Below are positions 8,119-17,183 of a DNA stretch of 64,000 bases, piece by piece (the first letter of the stretch is position 1; each line of letters opens with the position of its first letter). Below the pieces are notes generated by a model that was not told the DNA's origin, searched no databases, and saw only the letters and a list, made by a program, of their open reading frames with translations. Source of the stretch: an uncultured Pontibacter sp. (lineage in GTDB: Bacteria > Bacteroidota > Bacteroidia > Cytophagales > Hymenobacteraceae). The translations under genes were made by a program, and so were the position numbers. Location of the stretch: contig NZ_CANMNI010000001.1 of the NCBI RefSeq assembly GCF_947499215.1, forward strand, positions 496,001-560,000, given 5' to 3'.

Positions 8119-8937
8119 TTATTCTGCCTTAGGAGATGCAGCTTTTTCCTGCTGCAGGGCTTCCTTCACCTCGCGCTCTGTTACACTCCCCCAGTACCTT
8201 CTGTACTCCATCTCGTCGGTGGTGTGCTGTATCGGCTGCAGTTCCGGCGCCACCTGCTTCAAAGCCTGTTGCAAGGCCTCGTAAGGCCGATAGCCCACGA
8301 TCATCACCCCCGTTTCCTCCCCTTCTTTTTTCAGCGTGAGGGTCGGGAAACGGCTGATGCCGTGGATACGCACCTGCATCAGGTCCTGCTCAAAGGCTTT
8401 GCGGGCTTCTTCACCGCCCAGAGCCCGCTCGAATGCGGCGGCATCAAATACAGCAGGTCTTTCTTCGGACAGCTTTCCGCCAACCTCCAACAGCACTTCC
8501 CGATCCGCTATGTTCTGCCCATGCAACATCACCGTCTCGCGCACCCTGCGCAGGTAAGCCTCCGCCGCCACCGGCGACTGCAGCCCGGCAGCCTTTACGG
8601 CAATGCAGGCGGGGTAAGAGGAAGCCGGCGGGTTTTCATACCATACCCTGTCCTGAATCGGCATACCGGATACGTGCTTCGCCTCCATCCAGAGCGGCCC
8701 CATCTGGAGCGGCCGGGTGACTGTGTTCAAGGGATCCTGGAAACTGTCCCAGTTAGGAATGAGACCGCCCATGCGGTAGCGCCACTTTACCATGCCGCTG
8801 TACTCGAAGCGCAGACGCCGCCACTGGGGCTCCAGTGCCCAACTCCAGCAACAAAGAGGGTCGGTGTAGTATTCTATCTCCACCGACCCTGCTTCCTGTT
8901 TTTTTTCTCGTTTGTTTTCTCTTTCAGCCATTATCAA
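8119..8937 (-). CDS. DsbA/FrnE-like thioredoxin-fold protein
   Basis: A 272-residue cytosolic thioredoxin-fold protein with the family motif YTDPLCCWSWALEP at about residues 25-38. The usual FrnE/YjbH-type signature is DPLCxWCW. Here the fourth position of the CxxC is Ser (C-C-W-S), so an ordinary two-Cys redox cycle looks impaired unless the adjacent Cys substitutes. A cis-Pro loop (SRFPTLTL) is present near residue 190. It begins 13 nt after the catalase stop, implying co-transcription and a redox or oxidative-stress link. It could also act as a ClpXP adaptor like SpxH; this is open. Confidence 0.8.
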   Translation of the reverse strand: MIMAERENKREKKQEAGSVEIEYYTDPLCCWSWALEPQWRRLRFEYSGMVKWRYRMGGLIPNWDSFQDPLNTVTRPLQMGPLWMEAKHVSGMPIQDRVWYENPPASSYPACIAVKAAGLQSPVAAEAYLRRVRETVMLHGQNIADREVLLEVGGKLSEERPAVFDAAAFERALGGEEARKAFEQDLMQVRIHGISRFPTLTLKKEGEETGVMIVGYRPYEALQQALKQVAPELQPIQHTTDEMEYRRYWGSVTEREVKEALQQEKAASPKAE

Positions 8938-8950
8938 TTGTTTCTCCTGC

Positions 8951-9895
8951 TTACAGGCTATCCTGCGGGTACTCGCACCACTGGTTTTCTCCCTTAGGTA
9001 CGGCTGCTTTGACTTTTTTGCTTCGCTCCTGGCTGAGTGTCTTGTCCATTTTCTCTACAGACTTCATCGTACGGTCGGTACCATTCGTTTTGTGGTCGAT
9101 CATACCGTTGGAATCCACCACGTGCCGGAAGGGTTCTTCCACGTACTGCCAAGTCTCACCGAGGCCGGGACTCTTGCCTTCGTTCCATGGGCCTCTCACA
9201 TCAACTCCGTTGGACATGTTAAAGTAGCTGTTGCTGTAACGCGGATCGCCCTGCAGTACGCCCGGCGGGAAGTTGGGTTGTATTGTTTGCAGTGCCGCCT
9301 CAAACATCTGGAAGTGCGCCACCTCCCGTGTCATCAGAAAACTGAGGGTCTCCTTTACATAAGGGTCATCCGTGAACTGCATCAGATACTCGTACACGAT
9401 CTTGGCCCTGGACTCAGCTGCTATGTTAGACCGGAGGTCAACGGTAGGATCTCCGTTGGCATCCACATAAGAGCCATTCCACGGCACCCCTTGGCTGTTG
9501 GTCAGGGTTGGGCCGCCGCCACTCAGCACGAAGAACTGCGGGTTGACCATGGCGTTGTGGATGAAATCCTCTTTCTTCGCCTTCCCCTGCAGCAACTGCA
9601 TGATCTCAGCCTCCTCGGCCGCGTTCTTCAACTCACCGTTGATCGGCCCCAGCAGCATCTGGATAGTAGCACCCACAATTTCGAGATGGCTGAACTCCTC
9701 TGTGGCGATATCCATCAGCATGTCATACTGATCCGGATGGGGTTGGCGCACAGTAAAGGCCTGCACAAAATACTGCATCGCGGCTTTCAGCTCTCCGTTT
9801 GCCCCCCCAAACTGCTCCAGCAGCAGGCTGGCAAATGCTGGATCTGGTTTTGAAACCCTTGCATTGAACTGTAACTCTTTTACATGATAAAACAT
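8951..9895 (-). CDS. Manganese catalase (ferritin-like, di-Mn)
   Basis: A 314-residue protein of the Mn catalase family, which converts hydrogen peroxide to water and oxygen at a di-manganese site. The helical core has ligand-type motifs: ATEEFSHLEIVG (Glu/His, about residues 69-80) and TREVAHFQMFEAAL (about 184-197). The ATG at 9895 is chosen over the in-frame ATG at 9922 because a perfect AAGGAGGT sequence lies just before it. It is preceded by 94 nt after the hydrolase gene and followed closely by the DsbA-like gene. Confidence 0.9.
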   Translation of the reverse strand: MFYHVKELQFNARVSKPDPAFASLLLEQFGGANGELKAAMQYFVQAFTVRQPHPDQYDMLMDIATEEFSHLEIVGATIQMLLGPINGELKNAAEEAEIMQLLQGKAKKEDFIHNAMVNPQFFVLSGGGPTLTNSQGVPWNGSYVDANGDPTVDLRSNIAAESRAKIVYEYLMQFTDDPYVKETLSFLMTREVAHFQMFEAALQTIQPNFPPGVLQGDPRYSNSYFNMSNGVDVRGPWNEGKSPGLGETWQYVEEPFRHVVDSNGMIDHKTNGTDRTMKSVEKMDKTLSQERSKKVKAAVPKGENQWCEYPQDSL

Positions 9896-9898
9896 CTG

Positions 9899-9906
9899 AC
9901 CTCCTT
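9899..9906 (-). promoter_or_regulatory. Strong Shine-Dalgarno for Mn catalase
   Basis: Read on the minus strand, AAGGAGGT precedes the ATG at 9895 by 3 nt (4 nt after GGAGG). Perfect SD sequences are uncommon in Bacteroidota, so this decides the start and suggests high translation. Confidence 0.6.
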
Positions 9907-9989
9907 CTTTAAATTTAAACAACTACTTAAGTTAGAGTAAACGAATAGCACCCAATTAAGATATTGGTTATCAAATAACTACAACTCAT

Positions 9990-11315
9990 CTACTCATATA
10001 ATTCATCCTGCTGCCTGTTGATCATGTCCACTACAAGACCGGACCAAGTGAACTCCTCTGCCCCATGCCCTTCGCCTGTGAAGGGATCGTAATACTCCCT
10101 AAATCCGCTTTTGGAAATCAGCCGCTTCACACTTAGCAGCAGCTCCCGGGCCTCCTGCTCGTGCCCCTTCTCCAGCAGGTACTCATGCAGGAACCAGTTG
10201 AATACCACCCACGTGGGACCACGCCAGATGTAGAGTGACTCATCGGGATTGAATGCCGGTTCGTTCACAGAAAGAGAGGGAACGGGATAAGGCACATGAA
10301 AACCATCCTTCTGCAGTAGGTGCCTTTCCAACACTTGTTTGCATATCTCCTTCGACACGCTCTGCAGCACCAGCGGAAAAAAGATGGTAGCCGTGCAGAT
10401 TCTCAACTTGCTGAAATGGTGACCTTCCAAGTCATAAAAGGCGGCATCCTTTTCATCATACATATAGCGCACTATGCTCTCCTCTGTTTTTTTGCCTAGC
10501 TTCCTGAACTGCTGCCAGTCATCATCCTGTACCAGTTGACACAAGTAGGCCAGCGCCTCCAGGTTCTGGGCATAGATGGTGTTGAAGGCGGCGTCTTTGA
10601 CGATGAACCTGTTACTCCTGTAGATGCGGGGAAGATCATACCCCTTGAGGAAATTATGCGCGTCTACCTGCAGCACCTTTAAGAACAGCAGCGGACCAGC
10701 CTTGCCTTTATCATAACCCAACACAGGATCGTAACTGGGTTTCCAATCCATGCCCGACTCGAAGGGGGATATGATAGACAAGAGCCCCTCCCCTTCAAAA
10801 TCCCTATTTTCTGCCAGCCACAGATAAAACTTTTTGAGCTTGGGGAGCATCTCCCTGACAAAGGACAGCTCATGGTCATGTTTATAAATCCGGAGTACGG
10901 CCTGTGCGGCAAGGGGAGGCTGTACCAGTGCCGACATGTGCGGCTTGTAGAGCCGCAGCACATCGCGGGGGCGCAGCTGCAGCAGATCTGTGACACGTCC
11001 GGGCCACAGCCGTTTCCAGTAGCTCATGTGGCCTACAAAACCATCTGGCAGCTGCATTTCGAACAGGCTTTGCACGTGTTCTTTGGCCATGTCCACCTCG
11101 TCCAGGGCCGTCAGCGTGTAGACATGGAAACAGGTGTCCCAGAAAAACTGGAAGGGGTAAGTTTCAGGAGAAGGCTTCGTGAAATGGTAAGTGAACCCAG
11201 CTCTCTCGCCGCTTACCATATTCCTGTAGAGCACCTCCCTTACCTGAGACTTTAGCTCCTCATCACTCAGAATACCCTGCTCCTCAACCTGTCCCTGTCT
11301 ATTTGATGTACTCAT
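9990..11315 (-). CDS. GH63-like (alpha/alpha)6-barrel glycoside hydrolase
   Basis: A 441-residue protein with toroid-type helical repeats and motifs seen in GH63/mannosylglycerate hydrolase-like enzymes: FQFFWDTCFH (about 55-64), QPPLAAQAVLRIY (about 136-148), ESGMDWKPSYDPV (about 190-202) and YIWRGPTWVVFNWFL near the C-terminus. No signal peptide, so cytosolic. The substrate is likely a glucosyl or mannosyl compatible solute or short oligosaccharide; this is inferred. Its ATG overlaps the end of the VKOR/SPW gene by 17 nt, implying translational coupling. Confidence 0.75.
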   Translation of the reverse strand: MSTSNRQGQVEEQGILSDEELKSQVREVLYRNMVSGERAGFTYHFTKPSPETYPFQFFWDTCFHVYTLTALDEVDMAKEHVQSLFEMQLPDGFVGHMSYWKRLWPGRVTDLLQLRPRDVLRLYKPHMSALVQPPLAAQAVLRIYKHDHELSFVREMLPKLKKFYLWLAENRDFEGEGLLSIISPFESGMDWKPSYDPVLGYDKGKAGPLLFLKVLQVDAHNFLKGYDLPRIYRSNRFIVKDAAFNTIYAQNLEALAYLCQLVQDDDWQQFRKLGKKTEESIVRYMYDEKDAAFYDLEGHHFSKLRICTATIFFPLVLQSVSKEICKQVLERHLLQKDGFHVPYPVPSLSVNEPAFNPDESLYIWRGPTWVVFNWFLHEYLLEKGHEQEARELLLSVKRLISKSGFREYYDPFTGEGHGAEEFTWSGLVVDMINRQQDELYE

Positions 11316-12888
11316 CCCAACCTGCGTATCGTTGTGTTTTAGGTCCGCGCGGTAATGCCAGAGCAGCTACAGCAAGGCCAAGCACCACACCTGTTATACT
11401 TAATGCTGTCGGACTACTCTCGAGGAACCAAGGTCCGACTGCTAGGATGAGTCCCAGCAGTATATTGAGATAACGTCCTATTCGCAAGGGCTCTCCCATA
11501 CAGATCACGGATACCACGACTATAAGCGAGCCGCTCAGATGGAAAATATTGGCAGCTGTCTCATTTATACTCACTCCGAACACGCCCGGGGCAAACATCA
11601 CGGCGACACCCAGTAGCGTAGACACCAGTAGTGTCCACGGGAAGCTCATGCCCCAGATGGAAGCCCTGTACACGGCACCCGGCTTCTCTGGGAACTTCAT
11701 CATTTCCGGCGCTTGATCTTCTTCATCACTCTCAATGTTGCCGCCTTTCCAGAAGAGCTTCCAGAATCCTTCTTTTCCTTTCTTGAGTTTCTTTTTCATA
11801 AACTGAATCATGGCAATTACCTCATCCGCTTCCAGCGGAATCATGGGTAACATGATGGCTGCTGCCAGCAGACAGAAGGTACACCAAGCACCTACCATCA
11901 CGGGCTGACTGATCACTAGGAAGATGTGCACCAGACCGAGCGGGATAACCAGTATACCAAACACGGCCACCATCCAAGGCATGGTGCGCCAGCGGGCGGG
12001 GCTGCCCATCCAGCCCATCAAGAATTCCAACGTGTAGGCAATGGCACCCAGTCCTGCATCTGATATTGGCAGTGAATGTGACATACTGGAGTTCAGCACC
12101 TGCACACTCTGTTCCCCAAAGAAAGGGTCCCACATGGTGTTGATGTACCCCAATTGAAAAGCAGCCAGGTAGCGCGATACGATCCACCCGAGGAAGGCAA
12201 GCACCATCATGATCCAGCGCTGCGGCCAGCTGGAGGGGTTGTAGCTCCAGCCCGGAGGCGTTTCCGGCCCCATCTTCATGTACATGATCATGTTGGGCAT
12301 ACCGGGAATCAGAATGGTCAGGGCGATGATAAGCGCACCCACCATGGTATCGTTCAGGTAGGCAACAGAAGAGGGTGACCAGAATAAGATAGGGGCCATG
12401 GTCAGCCAGATACCGATAAAGCAGCAAATCCAGAGGCTGACCGGTCGGTTGGGCGTAAGGCCGCGCCACCCGAAAAAGATCAGCAGCGCACCACTGAGGA
12501 TGTCACTCCACTTCATGAACTGTATGCGCTGCTCCATGGAGAGCCACACGCTTCTGCCGCCGGATGGCTCCACAGTACCGATACCGTAGTCGAAGGTGAG
12601 CGGCGAAAACAACACCCATACCCCGAGGATGATGATCATCCAGTATACCCACAGCGTTTGCATGTGGTGCATGTGGAGCATTTGCTTCCGCATATCATCG
12701 GACATCATGCCGTCGTGGCCTTCGCCTTTCCCCTGTTGATGCTCGTCATGTTCTTGGCCGCCATCCCCTTGCATTTGCTTGTTGTGCTGACGAATCTTCT
12801 TCTCGGCCATGGGGCGTGTTACACCACGCATTCCCATCCCGCCCTGATGCTGGCCATCATCCTGTTCCTTGTCCTGATCCTTCTCCAT
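11299..12888 (-). CDS. VKOR-domain membrane protein with SPW repeats
   Basis: A 529-residue polytopic membrane protein. The first 75 residues are hydrophilic and rich in His, Gln and Met. TM segments follow, including SPW-type motifs (GVWVLFSP near residue 90). The VKOR-like core has the active-site motif WCTFC at about residue 340, in a TM after HIFLVISQPVMVGA. A cytosolic loop and a final SPW-like TM block end the protein. VKOR homologues re-oxidise disulfide-forming partners with quinone. It leads the minus-strand cluster and overlaps the next gene. Confidence 0.75.
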   Translation of the reverse strand: MEKDQDKEQDDGQHQGGMGMRGVTRPMAEKKIRQHNKQMQGDGGQEHDEHQQGKGEGHDGMMSDDMRKQMLHMHHMQTLWVYWMIIILGVWVLFSPLTFDYGIGTVEPSGGRSVWLSMEQRIQFMKWSDILSGALLIFFGWRGLTPNRPVSLWICCFIGIWLTMAPILFWSPSSVAYLNDTMVGALIIALTILIPGMPNMIMYMKMGPETPPGWSYNPSSWPQRWIMMVLAFLGWIVSRYLAAFQLGYINTMWDPFFGEQSVQVLNSSMSHSLPISDAGLGAIAYTLEFLMGWMGSPARWRTMPWMVAVFGILVIPLGLVHIFLVISQPVMVGAWCTFCLLAAAIMLPMIPLEADEVIAMIQFMKKKLKKGKEGFWKLFWKGGNIESDEEDQAPEMMKFPEKPGAVYRASIWGMSFPWTLLVSTLLGVAVMFAPGVFGVSINETAANIFHLSGSLIVVVSVICMGEPLRIGRYLNILLGLILAVGPWFLESSPTALSITGVVLGLAVAALALPRGPKTQRYAGWDEYIK

Positions 12889-13102
12889 GCTTTAATTTCA
12901 GTATACCATGAAAACCAATATTCACACCCTTGTTTTACAATTCATTCAAAAGCAAGGTTTTATATATTTATTGACATTTATTATAGATGTCTGGCAGCAC
13001 AAGGACGGATTGGCCCCGCTTCCCTGCGCCTCCAAAACTTATTAAAAGAAGCGGGCGTAACTACAGCTGAAGAAAAGATGGTGTTAATCAACGCAATGAG
13101 CT

Positions 13103-14110
13103 ATGAATTCATACAGAGAAAAACGGCGCGGTGTAGTCGTCGTAACAGGAGCCTCGGCTGGACTCGGGAGGTCCATAGCCCGTACTTTCGCCCAAAACGG
13201 GTATGATGTATCGCTTCTGGCAAGAGGTGTGGACGGTCTGAAGGGAGCACAGAAAGAGATTGAGGCAATGGGACGTAAGGCTGTCTATTTTGAGGTAGAC
13301 GTGGCGGATGCACAAGCAGTGGAGAACGCCGCCGCCAAAACCGAAGAACAGCTCGGCCCGATTGACGTGTGGGTCAACAATGCGATGAACAGTGTCTTCA
13401 GCCCCATAAAAGAAATGGAGCCTGAGGATTACAAGCGTGTCACAGATGTAACGTATCTGGGACAGGTATACGGCACACTGTCCGCTTTGAAGCGCATGCT
13501 ACCGCGTGACAAGGGCAAGATTGTGCTGGTAGGCTCAGCTTTGGCCTACAGAGGCATCCCGCTACAGTCGGCGTACTGCGGGGCAAAGCATGCTATACAG
13601 GGTTTCTTTGACTCGCTTCGCACAGAGCTTATGCACGACAAAAGCAAGGTACAGGTAACCATGGTACAGCTTCCGGCCATGAACACGACTCAGTTCGGAT
13701 TCGTGAAAAGCAGGCTACCCAATAAGCCCAAACCCATGGGCAAGATATACCAACCTGAGGTGGCGGCGGAGGCCATACTCTATGCCGCAGAACATGACAG
13801 ACGGGAGATAAACGTGGGATGGCCTACCCTACAGGCTATTGTGGGGAATAAAATAGCTCCCTGGTACGCTGACTATGTGCTGGCGAAAAACGGGTATGAA
13901 GGACAGCAGACAGATGAACCCGAGGATCCGAACAGGAAGAACAACCTGTGGGAGCCGCTGCCCGGAGACCACGGCGCTCACGGCACTTTTGGCGATCAGG
14001 CAACCGATTTCAGCCCGCAATTGTGGGTGAGTCTGCATCGCAAAGAGATCCTGTCCACAGCTGCAGCTGTGAGCGCGATCCTTTTGCTCGGAAAGTGGCT
14101 GAAAGGTTGA
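13103..14110 (+). CDS. SDR family oxidoreductase with C-terminal membrane tail
   Basis: A classical short-chain dehydrogenase: TGASAGLG (about residues 15-22) binds the cofactor, NNAMNS follows, and SALAY plus YCGAK (about 152-165) give the Ser-Tyr-Lys catalytic set. The total of 335 residues is longer than the usual 250. The extra C-terminal part has a loop rich in Asp/Pro and ends in a hydrophobic stretch (STAAAVSAILLLG) that could anchor it to the membrane. The substrate is unknown. It is divergent from the VKOR cluster and 35 nt before a membrane protein gene. An in-frame stop just upstream fixes the start region. Confidence 0.85.
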   Translation: MNSYREKRRGVVVVTGASAGLGRSIARTFAQNGYDVSLLARGVDGLKGAQKEIEAMGRKAVYFEVDVADAQAVENAAAKTEEQLGPIDVWVNNAMNSVFSPIKEMEPEDYKRVTDVTYLGQVYGTLSALKRMLPRDKGKIVLVGSALAYRGIPLQSAYCGAKHAIQGFFDSLRTELMHDKSKVQVTMVQLPAMNTTQFGFVKSRLPNKPKPMGKIYQPEVAAEAILYAAEHDRREINVGWPTLQAIVGNKIAPWYADYVLAKNGYEGQQTDEPEDPNRKNNLWEPLPGDHGAHGTFGDQATDFSPQLWVSLHRKEILSTAAAVSAILLLGKWLKG

Positions 14111-14145
14111 CGTCTGAGGCCCAAGAAGCATAGCAAAAGCGGAAA

Positions 14146-15042
14146 ATGAAGAACAGGAAGGTAATCAGCATTCTGGTTGTTCTCCTTGTCGTGGCAGCAG
14201 CCGTTGCCACCACGACTGGGATCATGTCCGAGGAAGGCCCTGGCCCTTTCCAACATGAGACGGTGCGGGGTAAGACAGTGACCATTTACGGAAAAGGTGT
14301 ATACCAGCATATGTCAGCCGAGGTGGCCCCGCAAGGTATAGCGCAGGATTACGTGACCCTGCTGCTGGGCATTCCGCTTCTCATCATAGCCTTGTTGGCG
14401 GCACGAACCGGCTCCCTAATAGCCCGCTTTCTGTTGGCGGGCACGCTAGGCTACTTCTTGGTCACCTATCTCTTTTACCTCCTGATGGGCATGTACAACG
14501 TGCTCTTTCTGGTGTATGTGTTTTTGCTGGCCACCTCTTTCTTCGCTTTTATCCTGACTCTCCTCTCCTTCGACAGGCGGCTGCTCCCCTCCTCCTTTCT
14601 GTCTTCAACCCCTCATCGTCTGACAGGCGGTTTCCTTATCTTTCAGGCTGTCGCGATCGCCTTACTTTGGCTTAGCATTGTAGTGCCACCGCTGCTGGAC
14701 CGAAGCATCATACCGGTGCAGGTAGAGCATTATACCACACTGGTGGTGCAGGGCCTTGACCTTGGCCTGCTACTGCCGGCTGGTTTTGTCGCTGGTATTT
14801 TGTTTTTCAAGAAGAAGCCATTCGGCTACCTTTTCGCACCGGTCTATTTTGTGTTTCTGTCTTTGCTGATGACCGCCCTTACCGCCAAAGTGATTGCCAT
14901 GGCGCTATTGGGTTACCAAGTGATTCCGGCAATTTTTATCATCCCTGTCTTTAACATTCTTTCAATTCTATCCGGCGTGCTGATCCTCAAAAATATAGGA
15001 GAAAAGGGCAACTATGGGCAAACGGAGAGCAGCTCATCCTAG
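14146..15042 (+). CDS. Multi-pass membrane protein, function unknown
   Basis: A 298-residue protein with an N-terminal TM or signal (about 7-25), a periplasmic segment of about 45 residues, then about seven TM helices to residue 285 and a hydrophilic tail. No family motif was recognised. It lies 35 nt downstream of the SDR gene and is probably co-transcribed. An integral membrane role is clear; the activity is not. Confidence 0.75.
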   Translation: MKNRKVISILVVLLVVAAAVATTTGIMSEEGPGPFQHETVRGKTVTIYGKGVYQHMSAEVAPQGIAQDYVTLLLGIPLLIIALLAARTGSLIARFLLAGTLGYFLVTYLFYLLMGMYNVLFLVYVFLLATSFFAFILTLLSFDRRLLPSSFLSSTPHRLTGGFLIFQAVAIALLWLSIVVPPLLDRSIIPVQVEHYTTLVVQGLDLGLLLPAGFVAGILFFKKKPFGYLFAPVYFVFLSLLMTALTAKVIAMALLGYQVIPAIFIIPVFNILSILSGVLILKNIGEKGNYGQTESSSS

Positions 15043-15094
15043 TCCCTCTATTACCAGAAAATAATTTCAGTTATTCGCTTGAATACTTGCAACT

Positions 15095-15116
15095 ATTATC
15101 GTAATTTTACGATAAT
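15095..15116. promoter_or_regulatory. ArsR operator upstream of arsR
   Basis: A 22-nt inverted repeat with perfect 10-bp arms (ATTATCGTAA and TTACGATAAT) and a 2-nt centre, ending 11 nt before the arsR ATG. It is the expected place for an autoregulatory ArsR/SmtB site. A second, imperfect copy precedes arsM. Confidence 0.75.
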
Positions 15117-15127
15117 AAATTTTAGGT

Positions 15128-15460
15128 ATGGGAATCTCCAAAACAGAACAGTTCACGGAAACAGACATCAGGCTGGCAGGGTACGCCAAAGCGCTGGCAC
15201 ATCCGGCACGCATCGCTATCCTGCGCATCCTGTTAGAGCGCAACGCGTGTATCTGCGGCGACATCGTGGAGGAACTCCCCCTGTCCCAGTCAACTGTGTC
15301 GCAGCACCTGAAAGAGCTGAAGGAAGCAGGACTGATACAGGGCGACATAGACGGGAAGAAGGTATGCTATTGCATAAACGAAAAGACTTGGAAAGAAGCC
15401 CAAGAAATGCTGCACATGTTTTTCTCAAACGCTAGAGCCTGTGGCAGCAAGTGCGGCTAA
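15128..15460 (+). CDS. arsR: ArsR/SmtB-family metalloregulator
   Basis: A 110-residue winged-helix repressor. [14 protein letters not shown] (about 19-32) starts the fold, the recognition helix is [16 protein letters not shown] (about 53-68), and the CIC motif at about 38-40 resembles the arsenite-binding CxC of ArsR. The C-terminal CGSKCG adds two more Cys. Release from DNA on arsenite binding is the family mode. The palindrome at 15095 and its partner at 15476 indicate control of itself and the following arsM. Confidence 0.88.
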   Translation: MGISKTEQFTETDIRLAGYAKALAHPARIAILRILLERNACICGDIVEELPLSQSTVSQHLKELKEAGLIQGDIDGKKVCYCINEKTWKEAQEMLHMFFSNARACGSKCG

Positions 15461-15475
15461 AAAAATTTGCTTAAC

Positions 15476-15497
15476 ATCATCGTAATATACCGATAAC
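15476..15497. promoter_or_regulatory. Second ArsR-type operator before arsM
   Basis: A degenerate copy of the 15095-15116 palindrome: 17 of 22 positions match, including the inner TCGTAAT and CGATAA blocks. It lies 16 nt before the arsM ATG, suggesting separate ArsR control of arsM. Confidence 0.65.
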
Positions 15498-15513
15498 TTA
15501 AAAAGAAAAGATT

Positions 15514-16359
15514 ATGAACACGGCAGAAGAACTTAAGAAAATTGTAAAAGACAAGTACAGCGAGATCGCCTTGCAGAGCAAGGAACAGAACGAGGCTTCC
15601 TGCTGCGGTGCAACAGGCTGCGGCACGGTAGACTACGCCATCTTTGCAGACAACTACACCGAGCTCGAAGGGTACAATCCGGATGCTGACCTTGGTTTGG
15701 GCTGCGGTGTGCCGACGGAGTTTGCCCAGATCAAAAAAGGGGACATCGTGCTGGACCTCGGTTCAGGAGCAGGCAACGACTGCTTTGTGGCCCGTGCCTT
15801 GGTAGGTGAAAGCGGCAAAGTGATCGGGGTGGATATGACAGAAGCCATGATCGCCAAGGCACGCGAAAATGCCGACAAGCTTGGCTTTAACAATGTGGAG
15901 TTCCGGCAGGGCGAGATCGAATCGCTTCCATTGGCCGCAGACCGCGTCGATGTGGTGATCAGCAACTGCGTGCTCAATCTGGTGCCCGATAAGCGCAAGG
16001 CCTTTGCCGAAACTTTCCGTGTGCTCAAGACCGGTGGACACTTCAGCATTTCTGACGTGGTGCTGGTAGGCGATTTGCCGGAAGGAATCGTGCAGGCTAG
16101 CGAAATGTATGCCGGTTGTGTGTCAGGCGCGATCCAGAAAGAAGACTACCTGCAGATCATCCGAGAGGTCGGTTTTGAGAATATCACGGTGCAGAAGGAA
16201 AAAGCCATTCATGTGCCCGACGAAATTCTGCATGACTACCTGGACGCAGAAGGTATAAAGGCCTTCCGCGAGAGCAACACCGGTATCTACAGCATTACGG
16301 TGTACGGCGAAAAGCCAGTAGAGAAGACTGACTGTGTTCCGGGCGGCGGTTGCTGCTAG
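15514..16359 (+). CDS. arsM: Arsenite S-adenosylmethionine methyltransferase
   Basis: A 281-residue SAM-dependent methyltransferase that methylates As(III) to volatile or less retained products. The SAM site LDLGSGAGND is at about 79-88. Arsenite-coordinating Cys positions are visible in GLGCGVP (Cys64), SNCVLNLVP and YAGCVSGA, matching the three conserved Cys of ArsM. Extra Cys occur at the N-terminus (SCCG, about 29-32) and in the tail (CVPGGGCC). It follows arsR by 53 nt with its own operator. Confidence 0.93.
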   Translation: MNTAEELKKIVKDKYSEIALQSKEQNEASCCGATGCGTVDYAIFADNYTELEGYNPDADLGLGCGVPTEFAQIKKGDIVLDLGSGAGNDCFVARALVGESGKVIGVDMTEAMIAKARENADKLGFNNVEFRQGEIESLPLAADRVDVVISNCVLNLVPDKRKAFAETFRVLKTGGHFSISDVVLVGDLPEGIVQASEMYAGCVSGAIQKEDYLQIIREVGFENITVQKEKAIHVPDEILHDYLDAEGIKAFRESNTGIYSITVYGEKPVEKTDCVPGGGCC

Positions 16360-16382
16360 GCTTAAACGCTAAGTAAAAATAT

Positions 16383-16432
16383 ACCAGCTCGGAAGGTGCC
16401 GTCTGTTAGCAGTAGGCCACTCCCGAGCTGGT
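16383..16432 (+). terminator. Terminator after arsM
   Basis: ACCAGCTCGG (16383-16392) pairs with CCGAGCTGGT (16423-16432) around a 30-nt loop, followed by TTATTT. It separates arsM from the convergent gene at 16464 and can serve both. Confidence 0.65.
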
Positions 16433-16463
16433 TTATTTACTTTAGATCGAATAGTCCGATGGC

Positions 16464-17183
16464 TTAGTACTTGCGTGAATTAAAGCCGAACAAGAGACTA
16501 AAACGTGCTCCGTCTTTGGAAGGCGCCACCGCGAAATTGACCGGGAAGTTCACCCCCTGACTCTGAAAATTGGTACCAACCGCAAGTACCAGTCCCGCCC
16601 CTCCAAGCGACACATTCGGGCCAAGACCAAACTCCAGTCCTTTTGCACTTCTTATACCTACCAGCGCACTCAGGCTAGGCAAAAACTTGCCCTGCTCCAG
16701 ACCGCCTACCAAGGGCACAAACTCAAACAGCCCCGAGGTGCCATTCTCCAACGTGAATACCCGCGTCTCGAACTGCCAGCCGAACTGGGTCATAATAGCG
16801 CTTACATCCGAGTCAAACTCATCTTTGATATGATCGCGGTAGGACTGGCTGAGTACGGTGAAGCCCAGTCGCGGTCCGCCAAGCTTCAGGTTCTCCTGCG
16901 GATAACCGGTGCGTTGGGCATACACGGGCTCTTGCACAGCGGGACGCGTTTCGTTCATGGTCACCTTGGTGCCGTTCTCATACTTGATCATAAAGACATC
17001 GGCCTTGGCAATGGAAATGACAGGCCCTTCCAGGTTATCGAAGCGCTTGTATTTTACCTCCCTGAGATCGATCTCAAGCACCTTTACCTCCAGCTCATCG
17101 CCGTTGCGTTTGATGATAATATCTTGGGCTTGCGCGGCATAAAATACGGCGGAGGCGAGCAATGTGAACAATAGCTTTTTCAT
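16464..17183 (-). CDS. Secreted protein of unknown function
   Basis: A 239-residue protein with a signal peptide ending at AQAQ (about residue 20). The first 60 mature residues (DIIIKRNGDELEVKVLEI) resemble the short beta-rich motif found at the start of many Bacteroidota envelope proteins. The C-terminal half alternates Gly and hydrophobic residues like an outer-membrane barrel or beta-sandwich. Transcribed alone. Function unknown. Confidence 0.75.
   Translation of the reverse strand: MKKLLFTLLASAVFYAAQAQDIIIKRNGDELEVKVLEIDLREVKYKRFDNLEGPVISIAKADVFMIKYENGTKVTMNETRPAVQEPVYAQRTGYPQENLKLGGPRLGFTVLSQSYRDHIKDEFDSDVSAIMTQFGWQFETRVFTLENGTSGLFEFVPLVGGLEQGKFLPSLSALVGIRSAKGLEFGLGPNVSLGGAGLVLAVGTNFQSQGVNFPVNFAVAPSKDGARFSLLFGFNSRKY

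Noticed and set aside
12658-13206. Open plus-strand frame of 182 codons across the divergent gap between the VKOR and SDR genes
   Set aside because: Its first 230 bases are antisense to the VKOR gene and its end overlaps the SDR start in another frame. A short stretch (LKEAGVTTAEEKM) looks protein-like but has no support as a gene; at most a remnant.
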